Numbered from the stretch's first letter, positions 1 to 13,868 are shown. The stretch: DNA of 64,000 bases from Dromaius novaehollandiae (GCF_036370855.1 NC_088130.1:68796941-68860940); one strand, 5' to 3'. Made by a program: numbers and translations. Notes: generated by a model not told the origin, from the sequence alone.

Positions 1-524
1 CACAGCAGGAAATACCTTGGGTTTTTTTGCATCTTGCCTAAGAGAATCATACAGGCTGCTGGATGGTGTTGGATTTATTTGCTTCAAAAGATTAATGGAT
101 GAGTCAGGCTTCCTGAGATTTGAACTTGTTTCAAGGAGCTGTGAAGTATTTCAAGTCTGCCTGTTAGACTGTAGCTCTATGCTCTGGCTCATCTGATAAA
201 GCGTGAGGCCTCATGTTCTGTGAAATGTAATGGTACATTGAATTCTTAACTGCTCTGTACTGCATTTGGATTGCTTCCAATTCACCTGCTAGCAGTCTTT
301 CTTGCAGAGAAATGAAGAGCTGTAATGAAGTCAGCTAAGATACAGAACTTGAAAGGAAGTAGGCTTTATTTATTTATTTTTATTTCAGAAAAGATCATGA
401 ATTGTGTTCATCCAACTCAACAGATTGGTTGGAACTTCTGTGATTGAGCAGACCTGATAACATATTGGTATTCTCCTGAATACTTATCTGCTATTTATAT
501 GCTTAATATTCATTCATCTTACAG

Positions 525-662
525 CGTCACTGGGCTAATGGTGAAATGTGGAGAACAAACAAAAGTCACAGAACCTGAATGTGCAAAGAAATCTCTAAAA
601 GAGCCAAGATTTATTAAAGAAGCAGCCTTAATAACTGCAGAAGAGTTTGAAAGTGTTCCTGC
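525..662 (+). CDS. SKA1: SKA1 coding exon (linker and start of microtubule-binding domain), gene partial at left edge
   Basis: The exon lies between an acceptor (ATCTTACAG, ending 524) and a donor (GTAAGTAAG from 663). It is read from 526; base 525 completes a codon begun upstream of the window. It gives 45 whole codons plus two bases (phase 2), ending AEEFESVPA once joined to the next exon. The charged, lysine- and proline-containing segment followed by FIKEAALITAEEFESVP resembles the SKA1 stretch that joins the N-terminal coiled coil to the C-terminal microtubule-binding domain. SKA1 is a subunit of the SKA complex, which holds kinetochores to spindle microtubules in mitosis. The exons for roughly the first 104 residues, counting against a family length of about 255, lie left of position 1. 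Identification rests mainly on the two following exons, which splice to this one in phase. Confidence 0.87.
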
Positions 663-2265
663 GTAAGTAAGCATGGTTTTTCTTGGACCCTGTCGTGCTG
701 CTTTGGGAGGCAAACAGGTTTGGGAAGGTGAACTCTTGCAGAGCTGAGACTGACAGAAGTGCTTTGAAATTTTAAATGTTTCATGGTATGTAATATCAGG
801 CTGATAGCACCAAATAGTTCTTCGGCAATACTAGGAAACCTGAAAATGAAGCAGATAGAGCTGATGAGGTCTTTTTTTGTGTATGTTGGGGACGTTGGAA
901 CTAATTAGTTAAAACTGCTTATCTTGAAAGTCACTATAGTTTTATGAACAGAAACATATTAGCTAATAGTTAGGTTTACTTCTTGAGAACTGACATTAAT
1001 CAAATGAGCCATCATCTCATAAGATGAAAGATAAGCATATGCTTAAAAGAAAAAAGACAATGATGAATGCTCTTTTAATTGACCTGGCTATTGGTGTCTG
1101 AAAAATTCAAGTTTTGGCTTATGAATCTGTTTTAGACAGGAACAGATATCAAAGTTGTTAAAAGCAAAAACCACTTCCTACTGAAATTTTCTGAATTTCT
1201 GGAATAGGAAGCTGGTTTTCTCCCTACCATCCAGGAGCTGGTTAATAAGTACCTTTGAAGGCTTCCATGTAGGAATAACTTTTTCTTAAATGGGATTTTT
1301 GGGCGATGACAAATATTTCTGCAAAAATGAGAAAATTCCATTCACGCTTAAGGCTAAATTGTTACCTAGATTCTGAGTTCAGTCTGTGCCCTGACAGCCC
1401 TTATTTCAGTAAGATTCTTTGTGCATGTGTGTCTGTATGTTTTTGTTGGGGCTGCGCCTAGAACTTCCAGAGTTTTCAGGTGAGCAACGTCCATTTGCTC
1501 AGTCCTAAAATCAAGGAGCCTGAATGTTGAACTAATAATGAAGTATTCTTTTGGCTGCTGCTTAAAAATGGACACCCCTAGCATTTTTATTCTGCAGGTT
1601 ACCTCTAGTGCTTGGTGTTTTATTCCTTTAGGTACTCTTCTCCTAATAGAATTTTGGAAAGGTGAAGCTGGAGCATGCACATTCTTGGCCTTTGCCTGTG
1701 CTAAGGCAAGAAAAGTAGACCTAGACCATTCCAGCCAAATGTTGTTTTAAACTCCAGTTAAGGCTGTGATCTTCCCTGATAACCTCTTCAGGTGTTCCAC
1801 TATCCCTGAATGTAGAAGGTTTTCCACTGGTGTTTGTGGGTGGGGAGAATGGGGACAGAGGCGAACTGGATGCTACTATATTTGTTGCTGGCTTATAGAA
1901 AGATTGCATCTTTAACTGTGTTTATTGTGCTATAGAAATATTCAGATAGGGAGAAGCATGTTTGATTTACTGTGAGGGAGATTTGCATGAATTTAAATAG
2001 ATCTATTAATCTACCAGTATTTTCTGTTGTCTAGCAATGTTGTAATATGTGACTGGGAGAGTCTGCTAGGCTTGCAGTTTCACTTACTATTTAGTCCAAT
2101 CTAAGCAGCAAATGTTTATAACCCCAGTTTTTTCACACCTAATATATTCTGTTGGGAGTATCAATTTGGTTCATGTCCCAGTTCTCCAGGTCAATCTGCA
2201 CTAGTTCTGATGTAGGATCTTTTTATACCTGCTGGTAGTAGTAACAAGAGATACTGCTGTTTCTG

Positions 2266-2282
2266 CCCCCCCCCCCCCCCCC
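2266..2282 (+). repeat. Poly(C) tract, C17
   Basis: A run of 17 C in an SKA1 intron. The opposite strand is a G17 run. Such tracts are length-variable and error-prone in sequencing. Confidence 0.95.
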
Positions 2283-3103
2283 AAGCACTGGTCCCAAAGC
2301 TGTGTGACTGTGATAGCACAGGAGTGTGCCTATGCTAAGTTCCTCTGAAAGACTTAATAAAGCACAACTGCATCATTGTGTAGGTGGTCTAAATCCTTTA
2401 CCAGTTTGGTATCAGGGGTTCTGCATCAGTGAAGAATCTCATTCCCTAGCTCCCTTTCCACCACAGCTGTGGGAAATTTTGAATGGAGAGATCTAGGTGT
2501 TTTCATTCCCTTTGTGCTGAATGTGGATGGGAATCTCTCCCAAATGCCTTTAGGGCATTAAATAGAACATACAGTCTCCAGTGACTTGATATTTTAGAAT
2601 TCTGCAGCAGATATTTAACAAAGGTATATGCTGTGTTTAGGTGCAGATATGGAAGTGCCTTGATCAGATAGAATACTCTCACACAATAAAAGATTGGCAA
2701 ATTATTTTAGCCTTCAAATCTGTTTGAGAAATATATTTTTTCAGGAAGAAAAAAACTAAGTTAACTGAGGCAAATTCAAATGCTTGCTTTACTATTTCTC
2801 ACATTTTTAATAGATTTTTTTAAAATAATGTTTTTAGAATCTACACTTGCATTATAACTGTCATTTCTCAAAAGCTGGTAACTTGGAGGAATATATGTTT
2901 CTTTTAGTCTAGGTGTTTTTGAGGGAGTGAGGGCTGGCCATTAGGAGGATTATCTCTCTTCCGGTTTTATACACATAGTAGATCAATGTTATGCTTTTCT
3001 TTGAAGAACATACTACTGTGTTTTGGTTTTCATGCCTATGGATTGAGGTGGAAAAATCATGTGTTATGGAACAGGCTTCTGTGGATCAAAAAAATCAGTT
3101 CCC

Positions 3104-3131
3104 TTTTTTTTTTAAAAAAAAAAAAAAAAAA
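3104..3131 (+). repeat. T10-A18 homopolymer junction
   Basis: Ten T are followed directly by eighteen A, giving a perfect self-complementary arm of at least 10 bp. It lies in an SKA1 intron. It may be a simple repeat or a decayed poly(A) tail; I see no flanking element body or target-site duplication. Confidence 0.9.
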
Positions 3132-5049
3132 GGATTGAGTTCTGAATGTGTGTGGTTTTGGGGGAATGAAGCAGATTTGAAATTTATTTTAAATCTAAAT
3201 GAAATGGATGAATTTTGAACTTATCAACTTAACTATTATATTTTTATATTAATGCATGGAGTAAACTAAATATCAACATTTGTCAGTTAGCCATAGCTGG
3301 ACAGAAATGAGAGGATTGTGGAACAGCTTGAGTTTGTGCACAACTGTAATGATCATGTAGAAGAAAAACCAGACACTTTGGGCAGCATTTAGTTTTAGAT
3401 GAAGGCGCCTATATTTAAGTGTCTGTGACACAGATACCTCTATGTTCACTGAGTGCCTCAGCCCCTATAATATCTAGTCAGTACAGTCAGTCAGTGAAGC
3501 CAGAAAACAACTCAGCTGCCAAGGGTGTATTTCAGTTGCCAAATCATAGATGTCTAGTGCCATTGAAGATGCTTTGGCATGTCCTGCCAGGTTTTTAGTT
3601 ACTGCATATTCCGTAGCTCCTATCTTCTGCTAAGCCCCGTGTGAGCATCTTGGATGCTTGAAGGCCTCTCAAAAAGCTCTGGGTTCTTAGCTTTAGGAGA
3701 GGCAATCCTGCCTCTCTGCTTTGGGATGAGCCAAGTTGTTCCTTGGCTTTCTTAACTGTATTGACTAAATCTCTACTGATAGCAGGAACATAGGAACATA
3801 GATAAAGGCAGTTTTACACTTTGGACCGTAATCTGCATAGCTTATAGATTTCCCCATGACCTTATAAAAAGGGTGAGGGCCACAAATAGAGCAAAAAATT
3901 GCAGTTAATGTATGTAGTCAGAGTACTTCTATGGCTGTGGCTTGTGTTACTCATTTATGCTGAATGTGGCTGCGTTTCAGGGGTGACAGTGCTCCTTTTA
4001 TTCGAAACGTTATGAATGCAGAGTAGAGTATTTATATAAAAATGGCTGCACCTCCAACTTTGAATCTGGATTAATCAAAATATGAACAAAGTTGAAAGCT
4101 AAACTTTACTTGTGATCTAACATGAAGTGTTGATCTGTCTCCATAGTTGTTTGGATGGATCTACTCTCCAAGGTTTCTCATGTTCTGGAGGTTCTGCACT
4201 TGCAGTGGGATTCGCTTTCTTGGTTCAAGCTCAGCACCTTCAGGTCGGGGTTTGCTTCTTTTAAAGAAGCTTGGAGGGCAGCTAGAGCGGCACAGTTTGT
4301 GCAAACACTGTGCAGCATGTATTCACTGCAAAAGGCAGAGGCTTAAGGGTCACACCACTGATTTGGAGAAGACATTTGGGGATGAAAGAGTTGCCATACA
4401 TAGTCACATAGGCAAGATAATAGGTTTAATCCTGTAAAATACCACTTGGCTTTTATGTATAGTTGCTGAAGATCTTGTGGTATTTTTACTATGGCCATGC
4501 ATTTTCTGATTCCTATTAAAGTCAAGTTACAAACCACAGTGTTTGTATTCATAGAAGGGGAAACAATGGCCTTAGCTGACTGACTGGCCACAAATGACTT
4601 GGTGACAAGTCAGTTTGAAATCAGAGCAATTGCTTTGATTTTAGGGATTCTTACATATCCAGTGCAGACTTTTTTTTTCCCCCCATAGCAACTCTTTTAA
4701 AATCTACAACAGGCACTTCCTTCTAGTTGCTAGCTGTAGAATGCCAACCCACATTCTGTTTTGGAATATTGAATTTTTAATTGTGCTTCATATTCTTTGC
4801 AAGTTTTTCAAAGATTGAGTTTTTGCAGTCAGATTAAAATGAGGGAACAATTTATTATCCATTTATCTCTTCAGTCTTATTGTCCTACAGCTTTTAGTCA
4901 CCTGATGGACTGATGGGGAGGGGCACTAATCTTTAAAATGGATTGTAACACTTTTTTCAATAGAATATTTATAATTCCACACACCTGCAAACTGGTTCTG
5001 AACCAAATACAAACAGTCAAGCTTGATTTGTTACAATGACTGAATGGTG

Positions 5050-5680
5050 ATCGTAGGATAATTTCAGTTGAAAGATCCTCAGGAGGTCTCTAGTCCAACC
5101 TCCTGCTCAAAGCAGCATCAGCTATGGGGTCAGACTAGGTTGTTTAGGGCTTTAACTGCCTGTATCTTGTAAACCTCCAAGCGCAGAGACTGCACAGCCT
5201 CTCTGAACAATCTGCTCCCCTGCTTGACTGTCCTCATTGTGAAAGTTTTTCCTTATATCCAGTCTGAACCTCTGTTTCAGTTTATGCCCGTTGCCTCTTG
5301 TTCTCCTGCCCTGCACCTCTGAACAGCCTGGCTCCATCTTCTTAATAACCTCTTCACAGGTAATGACAGGCTGCTCTTAGGCTCCCCTGAAGCCTTCTCT
5401 TCTTCAGGCTGAAGAAGTCTTGTTCTCTCACGGTCTGCTCACAGGGCAAGTGCTCCAGCCCCCTGACCATTTTGGTGGCCCTCCACTGAGCTCACTCCAG
5501 GTTGTCAATGTCTGTCTTGTATCAGGGGCTCAGAACTGGATGCAGTATCTGGAGGTGGCCTGAGGAGTGCTGGGTAGAGGGGGATGGTCACTTCCCTTGG
5601 TCTGCTGCTTGTGCTCTTAATGCAGCCTAGGATGCTGCTGGCCTTTGCTGCCAAGTAGTTGTGTATCAGAGCTCAATGTA
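5050..5680 (-). mobile_element. CR1 LINE, 5'-truncated 3' fragment
   Basis: Read on the plus strand, this segment follows the reverse complement of the familiar CR1 3' region. It opens with a decayed ATAGAAT-type terminal repeat (GTAGGATAATTTCAG) and then has AGTCCAACCTCCTGCTC, CAGTTTATGCCCGTTGCCTC, CAGCCTGGCTCCATCTTCTT, GAAGCCTTCTCTTCTTCAGG and GGTGGCCCTCCACTGA. The element is therefore in antisense orientation to SKA1, with its 3' end near 5050. It is about 630 bp long, with many substitutions and small gaps, and no intact reading frame remains. CR1 is a chicken-repeat-1 type non-LTR retrotransposon that is usually found as 5'-truncated copies. The subfamily cannot be assigned by eye. Confidence 0.9.
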
Positions 5681-7474
5681 GACAGGAACAGAGATTTTTC
5701 TTTTTTGCTCTACAGCAGAAACTCTAAAAGCTCTGCATGCCACTGTGGGAAAAGTTTCCTTGCAGAGGAGCTGAAGAGGACAGATGATACTGTTCTCTGC
5801 AAATCACTTTGGAAGACAGTTGGAAATGAAGATGATACACTGGGACAGGGTTGTTGTAGGTTGCATTGTGGAACCTGTAAGACAGTTGCTTATGTTTAGT
5901 GAAACTATGTTTATATTGGAATAATACCCCAAAATGGCCTAAAGGAGTTGGGGTAAGAAGCTGAGTCACCTCAGCCTCTCCATCCCTCTGTACAACACAA
6001 TACCATGTGATGCAGGATTCCCCTGTTCAACATGTTAAGTGTTAGCCTTATGCTGCACCTGTGATATAATACCTGTTTTAGCATATGAGTGCTCTGATAA
6101 AATTGTAAACTCCATAACAAGATGCTAAGGCCTCATTTTCCCTCTTTTTTTTTTTTAAACAGCGGTAGCACCAGAATGCTCTCCACTGTGCCAGTGGCAT
6201 TTAGAAGGAGTAGACTAATTTTTAGAGGCTTTATTTCTGTGTTTTAGAGATCAAAAGTGAGTCTTTTTAACAAGAGAATGTCAGCCTTGTTTTTTCAGGC
6301 TTACCAAAATAACAGGCATTTAATGTTCTCAGGAGAAAAAAAAAAAGATTGTTGCCATTTCTCTGCATTGTGTGTTTTGTTTTTTTGTGATAATAATTTA
6401 GTGCTATGCAGGGATGAGTGCATTTACTTCATGAGAACATTGCAGGAGGGCAGAATGCAGGGCTTTTCCTGTTGCTATTTGTTTATGTCCTACTGCTTGT
6501 GTTCCTAACATATGTCTTTGGAAAATATGCAATAACATCTGAAAAGTTACCAAAACAAATTGTTTAGAAGCTTTATTTTAAAAGCCTAGACTAAATTTAG
6601 CATTTATTGCAGTGATTTCTGGAATTTTGTCTTGTGCTTACTTTACTGTTTGTCAGATAAGATTCTGATTTCATTTTCATATAATTGCTTCCCAGTTTGT
6701 AGCTTTGCAGTCTATTTCCTTTCCTGGGATGCATGTCTTTACATTTATAAATACAGAATAACCTTACTTGCAAATACTCCACTGTTCTAATATTTCCACC
6801 TCACTTTGTCTTTGTCTTCTTGTGCTTCCTGTACCTCTAGGCTGTTGTCAGCAAATATTACTATTTTGATATTGGCTTGATGAAATGCTGTGAGGGTTCA
6901 AAAAAGGATGGTGGTACTGTAGAATTTCTGTGTCTATATATTTAGGTAGGCTGCCAAGTAAAAGAAAAAAAACTTGTATTTCTTCAAAAAAAACAAAGGA
7001 ATGCCTGCAAGATAAAACAAAGATTATTTAGGATTATAATATGAACTAAGTTGCACTCTTAGGCAGAAACATTTAATTTCAAAATTGGTTTTTGCCTTGT
7101 TTTCTGCACAGTTGCTTAATTTTTCTACTTTAGTAGTTTAAGTGATATGCTATAACCAAAACCTTTATTCCATTTTGAATCCTTCTGGCAGCTTAAGCTC
7201 TGGATATATCTTTTACTTCTTAATTTGACATTCTAATGTTTTGTTTTCCTCCTTTAGGTTTTATGATGTTTTTGTTTTGTTTTTTTTCCTTCAACATTAT
7301 TAAATGATCAAAGAAAATGAACAAAATGAACTACTTTGTTTATTCATTAACACAAAGCAGAAGAAACTATCTCTACCTAGGAATAGTGTGTTCAACTAGG
7401 ATGTATGAAAGAGAAAAATAAACACAGAGCTTCAATTCTGAGACTTTCTGGTTAATCCTTTATTTATTTATTAG

Positions 7475-7644
7475 GTACCTGAGAGGTCGTTTAACATGTG
7501 ATCAAATTAATGCTGTTGTTCAAGAGGTGAACAAGGCTGTGGTTAGCAAGTACAGGATCCTGCATCGACCACTAAAATCTATGAATGCAGCTGTAAGAAA
7601 CCTCTACCACAGATTCCTGGAAGAAGAAACTAAGGATACAAAAG
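7475..7644 (+). CDS. SKA1: SKA1 coding exon (microtubule-binding domain, first part)
   Basis: The acceptor TTTATTTATTAG ends at 7474 and the donor GTAGCTTTT starts at 7645. The first base completes GCG (Ala) from the preceding exon, and the reading then gives YLRGRLTCDQINAVVQEVNK and continues through AVVSKYRILHRPLKSMN to HRFLEEETKDTKG. This matches the start of the SKA1 winged-helix-like microtubule-binding domain; the RLTxxQIN, INKAVxSKYxILHxP and LYHRFxxEETKDTKG motifs are near-diagnostic of the family. The domain is rich in Lys and Arg, which contact the acidic tubulin tails in the known family members. The exon ends in phase 1. I see no frameshift or internal stop. Confidence 0.96.
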
Positions 7645-10600
7645 GTAGCTTTTACATTTGTTAGCACCAAACTCATAGCATTTGGATGTTGCAGCACAAG
7701 TATAAAACTACTCGAAGAGCTTAGATGACTTATGGTAGCAGGTGCTTTTCATATTATGGTTCAACCTGAAACATCTCACTTTCAGAAAACAGACCATTCT
7801 GGAAGTTGGTGGAAGAGCCTAACTTGTGGGAGTGCCTAAAAACATCAGTCTTGAAAAATTTTGGAGATTCTGCTGCGACTAATTCTCAGAAGGGGAATAG
7901 AAAAACACAAAACAATCTGTAGACTTGAAAGGGCTTTCCCTCCCTTCCCACTGTGGGGTGCCACAGTCTAAATCAGACTTGACTCTGACTGGTTCCTATT
8001 CCCTGTGGAGGGATCAACAAAGCTTTGGCAGCCTGAAGCACTGAACTTTTGTTCTGGCTCTATTGACTGAAGAGAGTGGTTCTCCCTTGATATAAATGAA
8101 GGAGAATAAAAATGAGATCTATCTCCAGATAGTATTCTAGACCACAAAGACTATAAGTGTCTGTTTACTACAGAGAACTGGATAGTCACCATTATCACAG
8201 CAGGAGCCTAGTTTATTCGTGTTTCTTTGTACTAGCTTAACATCCTGTCTCCTGAGCTAGTAACAGCAGAGGAATGGATGACAGTGGTAAGTGGTATCTG
8301 AAATAGCAGCGTTATTTCCCAAATAACTTTAAATGAAAACCACTGATGCTGGCTAGTGCCCATCAGGATATTTATATCTAGATAAGGACGTGGGTTCTGT
8401 GCCAGCATCAGTACCACAGTAGTTTATCAAAGGCTCATACTAGTTAGCTGTTAATAACAAGACGATAGGCTTTCTGTCTGACCTCCTATGTAAGAACCTT
8501 GGCTAGATAACCATTTAATCTCATTGCGCAAGCTCGTGGCTCTTCCAGCTGTTTTCCTACTCCGTTGTGTCTTCTCGACAAATGTTTAGCTCATCTAGTA
8601 CCTGCCGCAGAATTTGCATTGTTCAGAGATAGGATGATGTAATCTTGTATAGGGCACCTCTTCTGGGTGAAGTGGTATAACTTAGGAACAAGGATTATTA
8701 TTTTGACTGGATAGTTTCCCCATAACTGACTTTGGTTGCTTTATCTATCTTGACTGAAAGCAGATCTCTTTCACAGTGTGGTATAGCAAAAAAAATTTAG
8801 AATGCACAAAGATTTAATTTGGAATTGCTATGAGTAGACTTGATAACAAACTGCATGAATTGAGTTTTCAATTTTTAAGCTAGAATGAACATGAGCTATT
8901 TAGAGACTTAATCTGAAGTTGAGAAATGTAATCAGTAATGCAGTGGCTTTGTGGAAGAGAGAGGTCTGTCTGTGTATCTTAAGAAGCTTTCTTGTCTCTA
9001 GAAGCATAAGGGAGCAAAATCGCACTAAAACGTCTCTGTCTCTCAGTTTACAAGCTGGTCATGTTTTACAGGTTCATTTTTCCAAAGATATGTGGCACTG
9101 TAGATCTCTAATATTAGAATCTGCTTTTTGACATTCCTTTCCTTTTGAGTATGTACTCATACATATATGTATATGTAAGCTATTCCTGGAAGGGAAGTAC
9201 CACATATATCTGGCTTGGAGATGTCCTTAGAATGCCCTTATGTTTCCAAAATCGGACATAGTGTGGAGCAACCTCTCTTCTGTCTCACTGAAATAGAACT
9301 CTTAGGCATCACCTTGGTGCCTGCTTCTCAATTTCTGCTCTTAACAGAACATCCTTAGCATTCACTGTATACCAAAGAGTTGCCTTATACTAAAGCAAAG
9401 AAAACAAAGTTTTAGGTTTTCTCCGATCAAGATTGACCCAATTTTATGGCATGGTGACATCATCACTAGTTCCTAGATTTTAAATGTGGCTTGTCTACAG
9501 GGAGGGAGTTCTGGGACTATGGGCATGGCTAGCACATTTCTTATTTTGTGAGCTACAGGACAAACTTGTCAGATGAAAGTCAGTGTTGTAAAGGACTTTA
9601 ATAAAAGCACACCAAAGACATATGACTAGACTAGTTCATGTGACTGGCCTCTGATCTGGGCTCAAATTTTGCTAGACAAGTTTTTGCCTCAGTCTAACAA
9701 TGGCTCTTACTAGTCTGAGATTTGTTAAAATACTTGCTTCAGTTTCAAAAGGCATTGAACCTTGGATTCTGATAATAGTATTAAACCAAAGTCCACAGAG
9801 AAGGCAAAGGTGGGTCAAAACCACAGAAGGAGTTCCTGGGTGGAAACAAATGTCAAAATCTCAACAGTTTGGTCTGTGGAGCTGTGAAAATGACAGGGTT
9901 GAAGGAGCACATAGCTGTGCTTCTGGCAGCCTTTGAGGTGCAGCATCAGTGTTCTCAATGCTGTAATGACCCAGGATGATTATGGGACTTGAGTTTTAGC
10001 ATGCCAGTGGGTGACCCTTTGGTACATAGTGAATATACCTTCTGCTATGGGCAGTAACAGAGAGAGACAGCAAGGTGTTGACAGAAAGGAGCTCTATTTC
10101 AGTGAGACCTACTTGTCTACTTGTGAGTCGTTAGGTGCCGTTAGTGTGCAGCTTTGAATATTGTTAACCTACAGTAAATGTTTTTGCTTGACTGTCACTG
10201 CCCTCAGGGCAATAGTAAGGAGTTTGACCCCATGGCTGTAGAAGAGAGGTTAAATGCTAGAACATCCTTCCTGTGCTTGGAATGCTGCTTAATCTGCACT
10301 GTGATCCTTGGCAGCACCAGTTGCAGTGAGAGCACTGTTTTAGCTACTTGACAAAGGTACAACTACTTAAAAGAGTTTTCTGTCAGAGAGTGTGTGTGTG
10401 TGTGTGTGAGAAAACTGTTGAGGCTTCTAATTTCTTCAAATACCTGAGAGCCATTTATCATTTTCTTGTTTATGCTGGGAAGTTCAGTTATGAAACTAGG
10501 ACATTCAGCATCTGAGAGGTTGCTTTTTTGGTGTGTGACTAATCATCTAGAAAGCCTAGAGAGAGGTCTGGCAGCCTGTCAGACAGTTCTTATTTGACTA

Positions 10601-12812
10601 GCACAAAATGATTAAATGTCCTTATCCATTGCATTTTTCAGGATGAGGTTGTGCAGTCATTAATTTGTTTGCTTAAATTTCTACTGTGTGTGTCTGTGCT
10701 TAGGATTCTCACTGTTCCTCAGACTGGGCTGGTTCCAGCTGACCTGTTCCTCTGATTTCCAGATGAGTAAGGATGCTGTCTGGGTTGTCAGGGTGGCTTC
10801 CCACTGAGTAAAGTGATTTAGCAAGTTAGTTTAGTTACTTATTTAGTGCATGGAGTTGCTATTTCCAGCCAAACCACGACCCTTTGACCAGCTCTGGTTT
10901 TTCAGTGAATGACACCTGGTTATGCTGAATATTGCTGCCCTGAATTCTGGGGAACATTAGAAAAAAATCATATTCCGCACTGGATCAGGACATTTTGATG
11001 TTTCCCTCCAATTGCATGATCAATATGAGGAGTATCCTGGGTTCCTAATACTTAAAACAACTTGCCTTTTTGGGAACGGATCTCTGAAGTGCACCATTTA
11101 GGTATATTGCCCTATTACTAGAAACTACAAATAGTCTTCATCCACCTGTAGTTACTTTTTTTTAAGCATTTTACTTATGCAGGACTCTTCCTACCAGTAA
11201 TGAAACTTTTCCACCTGTGTAAGCCTGTTAATATTGTACTGGCAAAAAAAAACCCCACCTTCCTGGTAGCTTCAATTTTGCAGCTAGCATCAGCTACTTT
11301 CTCCTGGGTTTATACTGGAAGCTTGCTCTCTTAACTTAACAAAAACAAGATACGTTCCATCTTACCTAGGACAATGCTGCCTCTGCCTCCTTTCTAGGGT
11401 AAAAGGAGGAGCAGGGAAGGTTATCCTTCTCCTTTTTGCAAGCTAGAGCACCTTTAGCCTTGCTAACTCGTTTCTTACAAGAGTGGGAAGCATGATCCTA
11501 TGGAATAATGCGTTTCCTTCTACTTACTCTCCTTAAAGATAATTTTATGTTTCTTTCTCATACCTTAATTAGCACATTCCCTAGTTTTAGATTGCTTTTC
11601 TTAGTTTCAATTTTGTGAAGATGCATGGTTAAAACCTTATATAATATAACAGGAGGTATTAAATATACAGTCATTTTACTAGATCTATAATTATTTCCTC
11701 TGAACAGTGTAAAAAGACTGAATATAAAATGACAGTGAAATTACAAATGGCCTGGTTGGAATAACTCTTTCCTTCCGCTTGTGTGTACTGTTAGCTTGTG
11801 GGGACTTTCTCTTGGGATTCTGTTGCAGGCATTTCAAATGCTCTAGCTCCAGTTCAAGCCTCGGTTTCTTACAAGCACTTGAAAATGAGAATTTCCTTTT
11901 TGAAGTAATTAATCAACTATGAGAATGGAGGATCTGCCAGTTCTGATGGAGGACCTTTCTTTAGCCACTTGGAACAGCATCCTCTGTCTAAGAAAAATGG
12001 CAATTTTTTTTCTTGCATTGTCTTAATTAACAAAGCGTTATTGTCCCCCCCAAATCAGAGAGAAGTCAAGGGAAAGGTAGGCTGTGTAGCTTTGTATGCA
12101 GGGCTCTGTCCTTGTATTTGCAGAGGACCAGTTCTACACCTTGAGTGTCTGCTGGGAGACCATCATCAGGCCACACGTTATTTCAGAGACCTGCCAAGCA
12201 ATTACTTGGGATTCGGGTTACACTACTACTGACCTCTGTTCCATGATTGAAACACTGAAGTGTGATGCTTTTCTTTGTGAAGTTGTGCTATGATCCTTAA
12301 GCAAACCCTGAGCATCTATTTTCCTTTGCTTGGGTCAGTGCTTTGGGTGTCACTAAAAGTAGAATACATATGGGCAAGTTCACTGACTGTTAGTCATTAA
12401 GGCTGTTTTTGCTGTGCTGTCCATTTACTCTACTGTCTCCATCTTGCAGCACAGCTGTGGAGTGCCTTGTGTCTGGGCTCTGTAGTGCTGGCCCTGGTGG
12501 TGGCTGAGACTGCCATGTGCTTTATGCCCCAGGAGAGGATCGTTTGGGAGGCTTCAGTCTGTTGTCAGCTGTATCTACTAGCCTTACTGAGTGGAGCCTG
12601 CAGGCAGAGCAGGTTAGCTATACTTAATGTAAAGGTTAGCAGTTCTGCTTTTTGATGACAAATTTAGTGTAGGGCAAAGTTCTTGACACAGTGTGAGGCT
12701 GTGGCCTGCTGCTGACTGTTTTCATTAATATGTGGAATTCTTAGAGATTGGATTGTTACTTTTGAAATGCTACAACATAATTTCTGTATCAAGGTCACTA
12801 TTTGTTTTCCAG
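7645..12812 (+). other. SKA1: SKA1 last intron
   Basis: This intron of about 5.2 kb runs from GTAGCT to TTTGTTTTCCAG. It is AT-rich, has a short (GT)n tract at 10390-10408, and shows no recognisable transposon or protein-like open frame. Confidence 0.85.
10390..10408 (+). repeat. Short (GT)n microsatellite
   Basis: About nine GT units in the last SKA1 intron, near the usual length threshold for polymorphic microsatellites. Confidence 0.9.
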
Positions 12813-12961
12813 GTGAATTCTTTATTGTGGAGACTGATATCAAAGAGTTCACCCAGCTGAAAGTGGATAAGCGCTTTCACAACATCCTCGATATCCTGCG
12901 CCACTGCCAGAGAGTGAGAGCAGTCCGTGGCTCACGACTTGTCCGCTATGTCATCCGCTAG
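12813..12961 (+). CDS. SKA1: SKA1 last coding exon (end of microtubule-binding domain, stop TAG)
   Basis: The acceptor TTTGTTTTCCAG ends at 12812. The first two bases complete GGT (Gly) from the previous phase-1 exon. The exon encodes FFIVETDIKEFTQLKVDKRF, then HNILDILRHCQR, and ends RLVRYVIR before TAG at 12959-12961. SKA1 proteins carry the same pattern: YFIVEADIKEF, KVDKRFH, LNILRHCRR, then an Arg-rich end close to TRYVIT. The three exons in the window add 151 residues, which equals the C-terminal part of a protein of about 255 residues. The Arg-rich tail is part of the surface that binds the microtubule lattice. The phases 2, 1 and stop are mutually consistent, so the gene looks intact here. 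Confidence 0.97.
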
Positions 12962-13868
12962 CAAGCTTCCTGGACTCTGCCTACCCGGGATACGGAGGGC
13001 CAAAGCATTTTGAGATGCAGACATGTCATGTTGTCTGCAGAGAAACAGCATGTGTGGGCATTCTCCTTCAGATCTTTTTTCTAAAAGGCACTAGTGCAAA
13101 GGAAAAATTGTTCAAATTATCTTTTCTAAATTAGGATTGGAAATATTGAATGACCTTGAAGTATTTGAGTTTGTTCTGGAAACTTGAGTGAGAGAAATTA
13201 CCATGTCTTGGTTAAATTACAAATTCAAAACAGATATGCAACTGACACCTGTGGTTACAGGCAGTTTTAATCACATTTTCAGGCCAGCACTCAAAGTCTC
13301 TGCATGTTAATGTTCCTTTTGTGTTTATGAGGTGGAGAGTGTATTTAAAACTGTGTTGTTACTCAAAGGAAGCATTTGTGTGGGTTTTTTCTTTCCCCCT
13401 AATGCCTCAAACCAATTTCCAGATTTCCTTTTCTTAATCTTTTTCTTCTTGTCCTAATCGTATGTTTTGAAGTTTCCTCCATCACTTGAACAAGATCTGA
13501 GGTAGTTTAAACACTTCCAGACTGATGTTTGGTAGTTCTGTTAGCCATATGGTTTTCATACTTCATCACGCAGCCAGACTTCTTGCTCAGTGCTATCCCA
13601 TTAGGATTCAAACGGAGCAGTGGATTTTAACTGAAAATGTCAGCTTTGACTTGGAAAATACTGAGTAAACTCTTCAGTTGTTATTGTAGAAGACTGCTTT
13701 CAAAGGTCTTATTAATGTAGTGAATTCTAGAGTAGAATGGTTGTGATAAACTTCAACTCTGCAAGTAGTCAAAATTGTTTTGACAAGAAAAGTTGTTTTT
13801 TCTTCCTTGAGTGTGTACTGGTTGTTATACTAACCAGCTCATCTAAAATACATTGTGTTGTGCATTGT

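Larger units (their letters stand above)
663..7474 (+). other. SKA1: SKA1 intron
   Basis: This intron of about 6.8 kb starts with GTAAGTAAG and ends with a TTTATTTATTAG acceptor. It is AT-rich. Visible contents are a C17 tract at 2266-2282, a T10-A18 tract at 3104-3131 and a CR1 fragment at about 5050-5680. I see no other coding sequence; the short open frames on both strands are F/L/K-rich and not protein-like. Confidence 0.85.
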